64,000 nucleotides of DNA from Alentia gelatinosa (lineage: Eukaryota; Annelida; Polychaeta; Phyllodocida; Polynoidae), in NCBI GenBank assembly GCA_950022655.1, contig OX465579.1:45859950-45923949 (forward strand), given 5' to 3'. Positions within the stretch are counted from its first letter, which is position 1; each line of letters starts with the position of its first letter. The notes beneath the pieces were generated by a model, which saw only the letters and a list, made by a program, of their open reading frames with translations, had not been told where the DNA came from and did not search any database. This document shows, piece by piece, positions 46,993 through 59,200 of the stretch. Made by a program: the position numbers and the translations under genes.

Positions 46993-47244
46993 CTAACCAG
47001 AATTGTTATCCTCCACGGCATTCTGGTTGATGACGTTAAGCAGTTCGTCCAGTGTCTCCTCCTTCTCTACCAGGGCGCGCATTTGTAATTGACGTAGTTT
47101 GCTGTGTAGATTGACACCCGGTGCCATCACCTTATGTGGGGGCAACATGGCGGCTGCCTTGCCTGGCTTACTAACCACGGTTCGGGAGCGGCCGCGGTTG
47201 ATGGCGTTAGACTTAGAAGAAAGCTGGTCAGCTTCCATGAACTC
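46993..47244 (-). CDS. Unrecognised gene, last visible exon
   Basis: Acceptor TTCCCGCAG. Encodes EFMEADQLSSKSNAINRG, a basic stretch, LPPHKVMAPGVNLHSKL and a final charged helix ending EDNNSG, then TAG. Could instead splice at G/GTTAGT. Confidence 0.75.
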   Translation of the reverse strand, partial: EFMEADQLSSKSNAINRGRSRTVVSKPGKAAAMLPPHKVMAPGVNLHSKLRQLQMRALVEKEETLDELLNVINQNAVEDNNSG

Positions 47245-50200
47245 CTGCGGGAATTCAATACATAATGTCAGCACTTTAGTTTTGATAACACATCTTTATA
47301 AATGCAAGGGACTGTCGCATTAGATCATGTTAAGTCTCACTCCATGAATTTTCTTTTTACTGCATCAAGCTCCAAAATCGTTCAGAGTCAGCTTTCGACA
47401 TAACGGAGTGATATTCCACAAACTAATGGACATATCCTTACAAACTGTGATATTGACCTTGTTTATATATGATGGCTATGATTAGAATTAAATTTGACAG
47501 CAAAACGAAATTTGCACCAGTTATTTCTCTAGTTCTATGTAACTGACATAACTTTCGACAACTGTCCATATTCACGAATCATTGAATATAATCATGAACA
47601 TGAATATGAAAAACTAAAGTGTATAACATGAAATATATACAGAGTATAGGTGATGGTTAATGCACATATTCTAAGTGGCAAGCCAAATAGATCCATTTTC
47701 CTCCCTACGTTAGAACAAGCAGTATACAGATATTTGTATAATGCCGACATTCCAGCTTTTGGTTCGGGGAACGTAGTTAAGAAAACAGTCAGATAGACAC
47801 ACTGACCAATAAGAAGAGAGAATAGCAGAGGAGAGGCGACCTGGAAGGTAGACTAAACCCTGGAATTGTACTTATTAAACCATCCCTTCTCCATACTTCA
47901 ACATTCCATTTTTCATTTATTTGAGAATTCTTTAATTAATACTGAGAAAAGCTCAGCAGTTATTTGTTGAAATAGGTGGGCAAAGGATCTCTCCAGCAAG
48001 GTCTCGCTCATCTTCAATGCTCAGCAGTTATATGCTGGTTTCAATTTGATGCAGTTGTATTGTTCTATAAACTATGATAAGGGCATGGACAGTATATTCT
48101 TTAGTGCAAGGTCCATGATAAGAGTAAGGTTCTTGCATTGCATAGTTGTTACATAACTAAATTATTCTTCCGTTTACCTGTAGAGAAGCAGCCTTGACAT
48201 TGACCAACTTGTACAAAAGCGTCTCATATTCCCATCCGACTGCGTCTTTGTATTGGCTGGCCTCTGCAATGGTTATCTGTGAAAACAACAATCAATATGC
48301 AGGTGACGACTTCACTACGATATTGTTTATGCTGCCCACAGGCGGGTAGGTTCAACCGTACCTATCTTGTTTACCCATTTTTTACCTATCCAGGATACAG
48401 GTGTGTTACCATACAATATGAAAATCCATAACCATGGTATACAATATTCTAAATGGTTTCTTCGAAATATCTGTTTATTAATGCAGACACCTGATCGACA
48501 ACACGCACTCTAGTTTATTATATAAACTTACCTGATTATTGAAATACTTATACCTCAGAGGTATCACGAACTGGGCCTTTATTTCAGTTATTAAGTTGGT
48601 ATTGGACAATTTCTATCATTTATGTCTGGGTAAATTAGACAAGTTAATGACATGGTCCAAACATTTGTCACGTAAATTCCATGAATCCGTGTACATACTG
48701 ACTCTATATCGAGTATTAAATGGAACGGGAGCCTTAATATGCTAGTCTTTTTAGACCTCATTTTGTCGGCGATCCCAAAATTTCCCAAGATTTCAGTATC
48801 GGTCGAAAAGCCGTACACAGTAGGATAAGCCGTCCCATGATGTAGGTGGACGATGTCTAGCTTGAGAGATTTAAGGTGAACTTAAATCGTCTAACGTAGC
48901 CTTTGCACGTAACGTTTGTTTTCTTAACAAATCAGATTGTATATTCAGTATTAGTATTGTGGTACGGCACCATACCTGCTCAGTATGGTGGCACATTTCA
49001 ACTAACAATTGTACAGCAGAGGTTGGTATATAGAGTATTTTTGGGCTTAGGTGTACAGTACAAGTGTCGTAACGGTCGGCTTGAATTAAAAGTAAATAGA
49101 ACCAGGAAATGGGACTTTCTGTTATGTACCAGTTTGCCCGTTCTAGTAGAGCTATTCGCAGAAAGCATCACATAAACCATGTTATTGCTGGGTCTATGGG
49201 CTGTGGCAGTAAACTGTGACGGGCTGAAAGAGTCCCAAGTTGGTAACTGCTGATTTAATACCCAGTTAAAACCACATAACCTACGAAACCGCCACACATA
49301 AGCTTTCCCACTCGACATAGTCCAAGACCAGCCTTCTTGGTGTGTTTGACAGGGGCTGAATTCCCAATCTCTTCAATTAACACCCTGTCCATAGAACCCC
49401 TGTGCAGCATCCAGGCTTTAGGTATAGTTTCTATCCACGAAATGTAGATGATGAACATGATTCTGTTCTCTTCTCAACTAAAGGTGCCACCAACCATCAT
49501 ACCTAGCTCAATGATATTTTTTTCTCTTCAAAGATTAGGGCCTGACTGGCTTGCCTAGCATAGCGTAGTTATGATGAAATTTATCTTGTACAACTTCTTC
49601 TGTGTATTTATTGTACAGATCCGTTCCCAGCAAATGTGTCCGTTAAAGTGGGAGGCCGCTTACGCTTGGTGTCCGTCAAGCGGGGTTCTACTGTACATGG
49701 AAAATACAGTAGATAAATTCAGAAACCCATTCAAGTTTAGGGTCTGAGCCAGATCCCATCTTGTTTGAATCACGCTTTCAAACTCGATGGGATACGAGCT
49801 CAGACCCTAAACTCAGAATTGTTATCACGTAATATTCCAAAATCGAGGAGACAGGGTAGGATAAAATCAAAACTTGATCCGTCTTAATCTTGGCTACCGC
49901 ATGCCACTCCTGGAGTTTTGGCTCTGGACTTCACTCGGCTTCGCCTCATGAAGTCACTATGCCAAATCCAGTCATGGCATATGATGGCCAAGATTAAAAC
50001 TCATCCAGTTTTATCAACAAATTGGAGTGTGTCCGGAACCACATCAGACCACAGAGTCCACTGCTATGAAAAACCTGTTCATTCCGGCAAAAAGGTGCAT
50101 TCTGTGTCAGCAAACATATTTGTCGATCTAAAAACGGTTTTTATAGCTTCGACCATGCAATGTCGTTACATAAACTGAGATTCCTAAAAATACCAGACCA

Positions 50201-53200
50201 GTTGTCAAATATCATTACAGGATCCATACTACGTTAGTCAACGATCAGATACAGCAGAAGTACAGATAGGGTAACCCAAAGATTGAAAATGGTTTACTAA
50301 GTCAACCTGCTTTCATATGATATCATATTATGTACCAGGTTTAAGATGTCTGCATACTAGAGAAACGAGTGGTCTAATGTGGCTCATTGAACAATAGATC
50401 CAACCTAAGTAGGAGAAACTTCTTGGTTGTAGTTTTTCTAGACAGAACTGTGCCTGAATGAACCTATGCATGTAATTGTTTTAAGAGACTCAAAAACTAA
50501 GAAGTAGCGGTAGTAACCAATTTTTTTCGATGTAACCCCAAGAAACTTCTTCATATACCTTTTCTATGAAAAGGAATAGGAATAATCAGAATTGTTAGAG
50601 TCAACACTACAGGGGTGGCAACGAAGATGCATACGGAGATGTCTTCACTCACGAATGTAATCAGAAACTAACCGATAAGCTACAGAAGTTACAAAATAGG
50701 GCTCTGAAAATATGCCTGCACATGCCAGCCAGGACTAGTACCATGCTAATCCACCAGAGAGCAAAAATGAATACACTAAATGAGCGAAGAGAGGCACACT
50801 TGACAAATCTTGCATTTAAAAGAAGTAAATATCCAGAATTCCTAGACCTAACAGATAGACCGACTAGACAAGGATTGGGACCGCTGCTGAAAACTAGGAA
50901 CTTTAGGCTTGAATCGTATAGAAGAAGCATATCCTACAAGACATCTAAGCTTTGGAATGTCCTAAAACCCGAGAACAGACTAATAGCCAACTATGACACC
51001 TTTAAGGAGAAAACCAAACTGGCCCTCGTAACCAAACTATCGCAGTACAACTAAATCAAGTCGTATCTTAACAAAATTATTCTTACCTAAACTTAAATGT
51101 GTCTGGTGGGATGCCTGCCCCAACAACTCCAACAAAACCATATCACCTTTTTTCTTTCTTTAGGACTATAAATCCTAAACCATCATCTGTATATATTTCA
51201 CCAGTAGAGTTAAGAATTACTACTCCTTAAGGAGACTTTGTACAATCTGACTTAAAACCTGTATTGAACTTACCTGTAAATACGTTAGGTAATAAACTGA
51301 AATGATACATGAATTTCTGATTGGCCACTGGAGCCTACTGAAAACAGGGTAATACCCTAGTAGACCCTCCAGTTTAAATAAAAGACTAAAAAAAAAAAAA
51401 AAAAATGTAATAAGTACAGGACACTCATGAGATGAGAGGTTTAGTTCCAGAATAGCCTAAATGATGTTCAGGTAGTTTTGGTTTTATATAGTTAACTGGT
51501 ATTTAAAAAAGGGAGTAATGGAAATGACCACAAGGTAACAATGAATGTACGGAGAATTGTTTGGCAAAGCTCAAAGTTGTAAGCTGTATGATAATGTCCA
51601 GAGATTAATAAAAGACTTGCTCAAATTAAAAAAAAAAGATTGAAAATGAGAGAATGTGAGTTTGGAAAGATAGAACAACATGGATTCCAAATCAAGCTTC
51701 AATGCTCAGGTAGCTAAAGTTACTTAAGATTATTATAATAGATTGTTCAAATTTAGAAAAATTGCCACTCCTGGAGTTTTGGCTCTGGATCATGATCGAT
51801 TTATCGTAGAGACTATGCATATATATCATTCCAGGGGTGGCATGCGGTAGCTGTTGCATTTAGAGGATAGGTGACTATGAATATGTTCCGACAAGTCGCC
51901 ACTTGTCCTGAGGTGCGAGATCTGTTGTGGACTGGAATCATATTACCAAAAAGGTGCTTCAAGAACTTTCTAGTGGCATTTTTGAGTAACATTTGGTAAG
52001 AAATATTTTTAGGTCAATTTTTGGGTGTAGATTTCGAAAATGGTAGATGAAGGTGAAGATGAAAAATCTATTTTAGCCTTCTATTCTAAATGACAAAAAA
52101 ACTAAATGGCCGCTAATATCTATTATCAGATCAAGGAATCTTTCTATAATCCTCATTAAACACTATTATAAGAGTATTTATTATATACATTGGTTGGTAA
52201 GATAGTTGATGTGTAAGAGATATTATAAGAGATTGATAATAACAATGATTTACATGTTGTAAAACAATAAATACCGTAGAACCCCGCGTAACGGACACCC
52301 CGCGTAAGCGGCCACCCCGTATAAGCGGGCATTGTGGCTGGGAACGGAAATTTTTCCCTCTATTAGATGTTTAATTCAACCCCGCGTAAGCGGACATCTC
52401 GTACAGGCGAACACCCGGTGTAAGCAGACATTTATTTCGGTACGAAAAGGCATAAAACCCCATGAAAGCGGTCACTTTCGACGGACACCCTATCAAAAAT
52501 AGACTAATCTGTGTTTTTTATGAGTGTGTTTGAGTATTTTCATTGAAAAAAAGGTTGAAGCTCAAGGTTTGATAACTTCGGATCCAATTAAGATATTGGA
52601 AAATGGATTTCAGATCTACCATCCCCTATGTCTCCCCTATATATCGATATAAAACACTTTTATATTGGCCCGGGGGAAACTTGAAAACCCCGCGTAAGGA
52701 GGAAGTAGAGTCACAGCCTCTTGCTCCCGCTCCTCCAGGGGAAAATACTCGAGGGAGAGTGTCATTGCCGTTTGCACTCCGGCAAGATTGCGTATTATCT
52801 TGCCGTCGTGTGATAAACAACAACACGATTAACCCTTGTTTGGTTTCTCTATAGTCTGCGTGCTCGGAGACCGAGTCCACAGGGCCCTCCGCGGGGTCCG
52901 CTACCTACTCGGCCGGTGGCAAGCTGCTCTTCTGAGTTCCCCTTTCAGGCATCTAGTACACTGAATACATTACTTATAATTTGCTCCTCTACGAGATTAT
53001 GGCATCCCGAGGTCCTTGGTCCATTGTACTTGAATAATACAAGGACGCGGAGGACCAATGGGGGAATTTGGCCAAGAATAAACCACCCCTGACCATAGGC
53101 CATGAGTAACCAATTGTACGAACATCATGGTATGTATTTGTTGTGAGCCTCGACATTCTCATTAGAGGAAAATGTGATGAAAACATTGATTTTACATCAT

Positions 53201-56200
53201 AGTCATGCTCCATATCAATGCTTAGGAGCACGACTTAATATTGTTCTTTGGCAGATACGGTTTATTGCTTGACAGATGACCTGATTACAGTGGCATCAGA
53301 ACATTTTGAAAGTGGGGCGCTAAAAGCTCTGTCATTCTTACATTCTGAAAAGTTAGGACTTATATATTGGCACGATAAAATATAAGACTCTGATATTTAA
53401 AGTTGGAATTTTATGTTATGTGCCAAAAACAGTAGCATTCTAAGGCTTGGCGTCCACCTACTACGATATGGCTCCGATATGGTCTACGATGTACCTCCCG
53501 ATAAAAAAATCAAAAGGTCACCCAATGTTTGGGCAGTTGACCACGTTTCTGCGATTAAGCCCAATACACATCTACCGATTTCGGAACATTGACATACCTT
53601 TGTCGGCAACGAACAGACGGTAATTTGTCCCAGGCAAGGCATCCTAACGGAATCAGCCGTAGTCGGTAGATGTAGGACAGCTAGGCAAGGTCAGGCAACA
53701 ATTAGTGAACCACCTCTTCCAGATGTCATTTTGTCGCTGACAAGTTGTGGTTTCTATGTTCCTAAATCGATGGCCAAAAGTTTATCAACATGTTGATAAA
53801 TCTAGTCACCTACAACAGAATGTTGGTAAATGGCGCTTGATTGGGCGGCCGATATGGGCCAAGGTATTACGTAATTCGCCTGGGTCACCGACTCCTATAC
53901 GATTTGGGAATTAATCGTTCAACCCTTAATCAGATGTTGGATATTGGGCTTAAGGCACCAAAAAAACACCTTTACAATGCATGGTGGATTGGCATGTCTA
54001 GACATATATCTACAATTTTTCACCGTCCCCATATGTCTTCAATATTTGCTTTTTGTATTGGTATCAGTAGTTCTAAGTTTCTATCGTAGTAGGTGGACGC
54101 CAGGCCTAACACAGTAAAAGCACATTCTTACACACTAAAAGCCAGATTTCCTCACATGTTAATCAATTAGCCTGCTAAGCTAGCAATCTCTTTCCTGGTA
54201 CAGCAATAGAATCAGTAAACTAGATTTCTACAAAATCAGACTTGATCAAAAAAGATCAATAATATAGTGTTTTTAGCCTACTAGTTCAGTAATATTTTAA
54301 GCTGCAGACCTTTTTGCCTGTTTGACGCCACTGGATAACTAGGAGCAAATAGTATATTCATCATAAATGAATGAGCGTGCAATTATTTATGAATAACAAT
54401 TAACAGGTTTGAGTTAAACTCAGCCAATGGATAGTTTTCTGTAACCCACTTGCAGCGAGTCAACTTGCCATTTCTGCAGCTGCCTATCTAGGATCCAAAC
54501 ACATCAAGCACCAGTGGGTCCTGAGGTATTTTGGTCTTGAGTGATTGGTCATGGTCAGCTGGGCACGCCTCTAAGACACTGAGATACTGGCTCCCTGCTC
54601 TGTTCTCAATATCACAGTGAATAGCATGCAGATAGTGAAGGGATAGTTTTATGCAGTACCCTGAAAGTCTATATGGACCCCTCTACCCTCTAGATGATGT
54701 TTTTAGCGCGTGCAAGCACACTCTAACAAAGGATCATAAAATAGGTTTCGAGATTTATCTTTCTTAAAAACACGCCTCCTGTGACAGATGACACAGTATG
54801 ACTGAGTTTGGGAAAGTTGAGGGAATCATGAGAGCCGATAACAAAGGTCATCAAAGGACAGCTATATATATGCTACATATATGAATAAGCATTTCCCGTA
54901 ACATTAGAACATAATGTGGCCATACCTGCAGTTTGACCTTCAGAAAGTAAGCGTGGATAACAATAGTGTGCGACACTGTACTAGAATTATAATTGTATAA
55001 TGGACGGAGGCACCTCTTTCAACAAGACTAGGATTACAAAAAGCTGGGAGCCGGGAATGATGTTGCCCGCTCTCTTGGTTCTTAAGGTAGAAACACTTAA
55101 TAAGATATAATCATAGCTTCGCAAGTGACTATGTCTTACAGCTAGACGGTCAAGATGGCCACGTATTTATTTAACCTGACCAGAGCTAACGTAGTGTACC
55201 TCTACTGGCCACTGTATTCTTTCTTGTCTAATCAAGCGCAAATTCAAAATCAACCTCAATGTGGCACCATCGGCAGTGAGTAGAAACCCTTGTAGATACT
55301 GTCCCCCAATCTGTTTCAGTGTCTGATGGCCTATTTATCCTAGCCGACGATCGAAGTCACTTGAATAAACTCATTGTACAGGACATTTTCTACTTCCCCG
55401 CGACACAAGTTACTAAATGACAATGGTCTATTCTTGTCAAGTAAGTCGTGTATCACTGACGTGATTCTATACACCCCAGAATATCGTCCCTCGATTAAAC
55501 ATTACTTGGTAATGTCATCCCATACGTGCATTGCTAAAGTAGAGGTTTCACCAAATAGGCGTTCCCCAGGCAGGTTTGTAGCCTCCAGCCAACCTTACTC
55601 GCTGGGGCCAGCCACCCGACCACCCCTAAATCTGCAAATCTAAATCCGCACCTGTTCCACCAACCCTTTTCAGGTTTCAGGTTCCACTTCACTGCATTGC
55701 TGGTACCCAGTTCATTTGATGGGGGTGCCTTGAAGGTGCCTACACACAATGTGCCGCTCTGCTCATCGAAAGCAGCGGCTCGAGCAAAATAGTGTGCCGC
55801 CTTGTTGGAATTTGTATGGGAATGGTGATAGGTCATCAATTTTGTGCTGAATTCTGTATTAAAACAATGAAAGTGCTTTAAGATAAGCCTTGATGTTATG
55901 AATGTGTATGACATGCTCTGGTGCTAAATTTCTGTCCAAAGTACCTAAACTGTCATAATTTTTTGTTTCCGCTTGCGAGTTAGTGCATTGTTGTACCGCC
56001 CATTCATGTTGACAGCATCTGGTGCTGTATATGCAGCGAGTGGTCATTGTGGATACCCGCAAAGCTCACGGCATCATCAGCCGGGCATCCGGCCACTGCT
56101 AAATATCTTAAGTACAACGTCTGTATAGTTATACGTAGTACAACGCTATGTCCGCTGTCGGTCCCTACAAACGTTGTACTTAAGGACATAGGCAAACTTT

Positions 56201-59200
56201 GAGATCCTTTGCAAACCAATCTGGTACGCACAATAACGTTGGTAAAGGAGGTGACATGAAATATAAAAGAGTTGGATTCAACAACTTACATCACATTCTT
56301 CAGTCTGGCATTAAATCCACGGGGGCTGTCATCCTTTCCTTTATTAAATCCTCCTTTGAATCCCTGAATGGGGCATCTCCTCGATCAGGTATCCACCATT
56401 TTGAATCCTCTCCTAAGTCTAAGTTTTAAAATTGAGCTGGTTGCTCAATCTGTGGGTCACCAGCAAGCTACCAATATGGCAGACGTTTGTGGGGACTTGC
56501 TCTCCATTCAGGGAGAGAAATGGGTAATTTGAACAGTATCAGCCTTTGAATTAACCTTTTGGATTCAATTTACATAATACAGTCATGTATCTATTGTTTG
56601 GCATACACTTTCATGTACCTGGACATTGTTTCAAAGGAGAAACTGTCAGTCTCAAAGTTTGCTTATGACCTCAAGTCCGACTCTAGTGAGGAACGAACAT
56701 AGTCGCACCACGTCTGACTAGGAGGGGGTGCCGCACTGACCAACTCTGTTTCAAGGCCTCGCACGAGCTTATGATTGTTCTCTTGTCGCCGAGAATGGAA
56801 CATTCATATTCAGAAATCGTGTGCTAACTATGGCCTTAAGTATTATGCGCATTTTATCACTGGTCCCCTCTCAATGAGAGGAGAAATAAATCGCATTTAC
56901 AAACAATCTGAAGAAAATAAGTTGGACTACAAAGAAAGTACAAGATGAGATTAAAAGGTCAAATTGGGGATTTACCATTTGAGGAGTAATGGAATCTAAA
57001 TGATAAGAAATTGTCGATAATAGAATAGCTATAGGCAGATCGAGGCCTTCTATTAAGTAGGGAGCTTTGCATATCAACAAATGCATAACTGCTGCTAAAT
57101 GGATGTGTTTTTTTATCGTGGGATGTGCTCAGAAATGCTGCCTAGGTTAGGAAGAGGTTATAGAGACACTCAGCCTACAACACTATCCCTTCACTATCTA
57201 CGTGCAAACTATGTTCCACTCCCATAAGGGCTTTAGAAGAGTGATCAAAACCCCTCAGTTGTTATGTTTAATTCATCGATGATACCATTTGTTGTTAGTT
57301 AGATAAATATCAATAATCGGAGACTGAGACCTGTATTTAAAAACTAAGAATAGGCAAGGGGCTGAGAACCCATATAGGGGGGTATACTTTGCAAGCATCT
57401 ATCTACCGGTCCAGTATGTTCACTTTTGCTCCTTCGACTATTGCTGAATACCGTGCTAAAAGGGAGTGTAGGAGAAATTAGAGTGATACTCACGATATTG
57501 GTGGTCAGAAGGTCTCTGATAGCCTGCTCAAAGCCGCCAAAGTCTCCTGTGATGAGGAGATACTCTGCGACTGCACGTGGAGTGAGATCGAGACTGGTAA
57601 GAGGGTCATCTGCCTGAAATCATAGACTAAATGTACACATGTTGTAGTGATTGGTCCTGACAGCATTTTACCGATAAGATGGTTTTTTTGCTTATTGTCT
57701 TGTTTCACATATACACGCATTGGTGGCATATTACCTAGAACAAATGAAAACACTCATATAGCTAGATTGAATAACAGTGCGGGTGTATAAAACATACTGG
57801 AATGGAATACATGGCGAAAGGTTATAGAAAACGTTATAGAAAAAGGTTATAGTAACAAAGGTAGATGTTAGCAGGGCACATACTGGAAAAAGCAAGTTAT
57901 GGTAATATGTGTGTTCACAGAGACCTACTCTCAAGAAAAGTCACGAAATTTCATAAAATTATTCATTTGGCGTGGGCTGTCTTAACGGAATTACCTGAGT
58001 GATATCTGTAATGAAAGACAACTAATGCCATGTAAACAATTATATGAATTTGAGTGACGTTTAGATTGTATCCTACCCTGTCGCATGTTCATAACTTCAT
58101 GTGTCAAGCATGGCATATAAATATGCTATGGCATAGCCGTTGCATACAGTCATACCATGCTAAGTCTAGAGATTCATATGAGGGGTAGGATAAAACACCC
58201 TAAAGAGTTCTGCACACATATAAGCATTTTTCTTTCCTCTATCCTCTGAACACAGCTGTCATTGACTTATGGTAGGAATAGATTTAATCTAGATCCAAGT
58301 TAGGAAACAGTCTGTCATTCTGTCACGCTGGGTGTGAATGTAGGGATATCTCAAAGCACACCTTGAACTCATTGACTGCCTATAAAGTCATATAGACATA
58401 TACCCCAGTACAATTAGTTCGGCTATTATCTAAAGGCCATAACACACTGTACGATTTCGGAACATGAATGTTCCTTTCTCGGCAATAAAAGAACAATCGT
58501 AAGCTCAGGCGAGACCTATAGAAATGGAATCGGTTAGTGTGGCACCCCCCTCAAGAACTTTGCCTAAGATTTCAAAATGCCCACATGGAAATGTACCTTT
58601 GTCGCCGATAAATTGCAGTCCAATGTTCCGAAATCGGGACCGATAAATTAAGGAACATGTTCCTTTCCGTTGTCGGCGACAACGGAGTTTAAGAAATACC
58701 GCCCGTGGTGCCTACCGATTTTGGAACATAATTAGTCGATGGGTGAGGAGAAAAGGCCCTGCCACACACAGATTAAGCCCTACTCACCGATTTAGTCCCT
58801 ATATACTACAATTTTGCACTTGTTCCTTTATCGGTGGCCTCAAATCGCTCACGATATAGACAGAATTTGCTCACGATTAACTCACGATAATAACTGCCAT
58901 AAATCCCGCTGTAATGGTCAACACTATGCGCAAATTCGCCTGAGACAAGTTAAAATCCCCTCACGATTTAGGGAGTTAATCGGTGGGAATGAAATCGTAC
59001 AGTGTGTTTCCCACTTAAAGATAAAAAGAATCAAACAAAAATCATAACTCGAGGTTGAATAAGATAGGTTGATTTAGATTTTCTTCATGACCTGTGGATC
59101 ATTAAATGATTGATTTCTTTTGTAAAACAGTTTTTTCTTGGATCATCAGAGAGAACTTAATTGGCGTATTCATCACAAAGTTATATATAATGCAACAATT

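Larger units (their letters stand above)
48277..57493 (-). other. Intron, 9.2 kb, repeat-rich
   Basis: GTGAGT to TTTCACAG on the - strand. It contains two Tigger-like ends, fold-backs, a truncated LINE, a nested MITE pair and one repeat G copy. 48280..49610, 54110..55540 and 56190..57490 show no recognised element. Confidence 0.65.
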
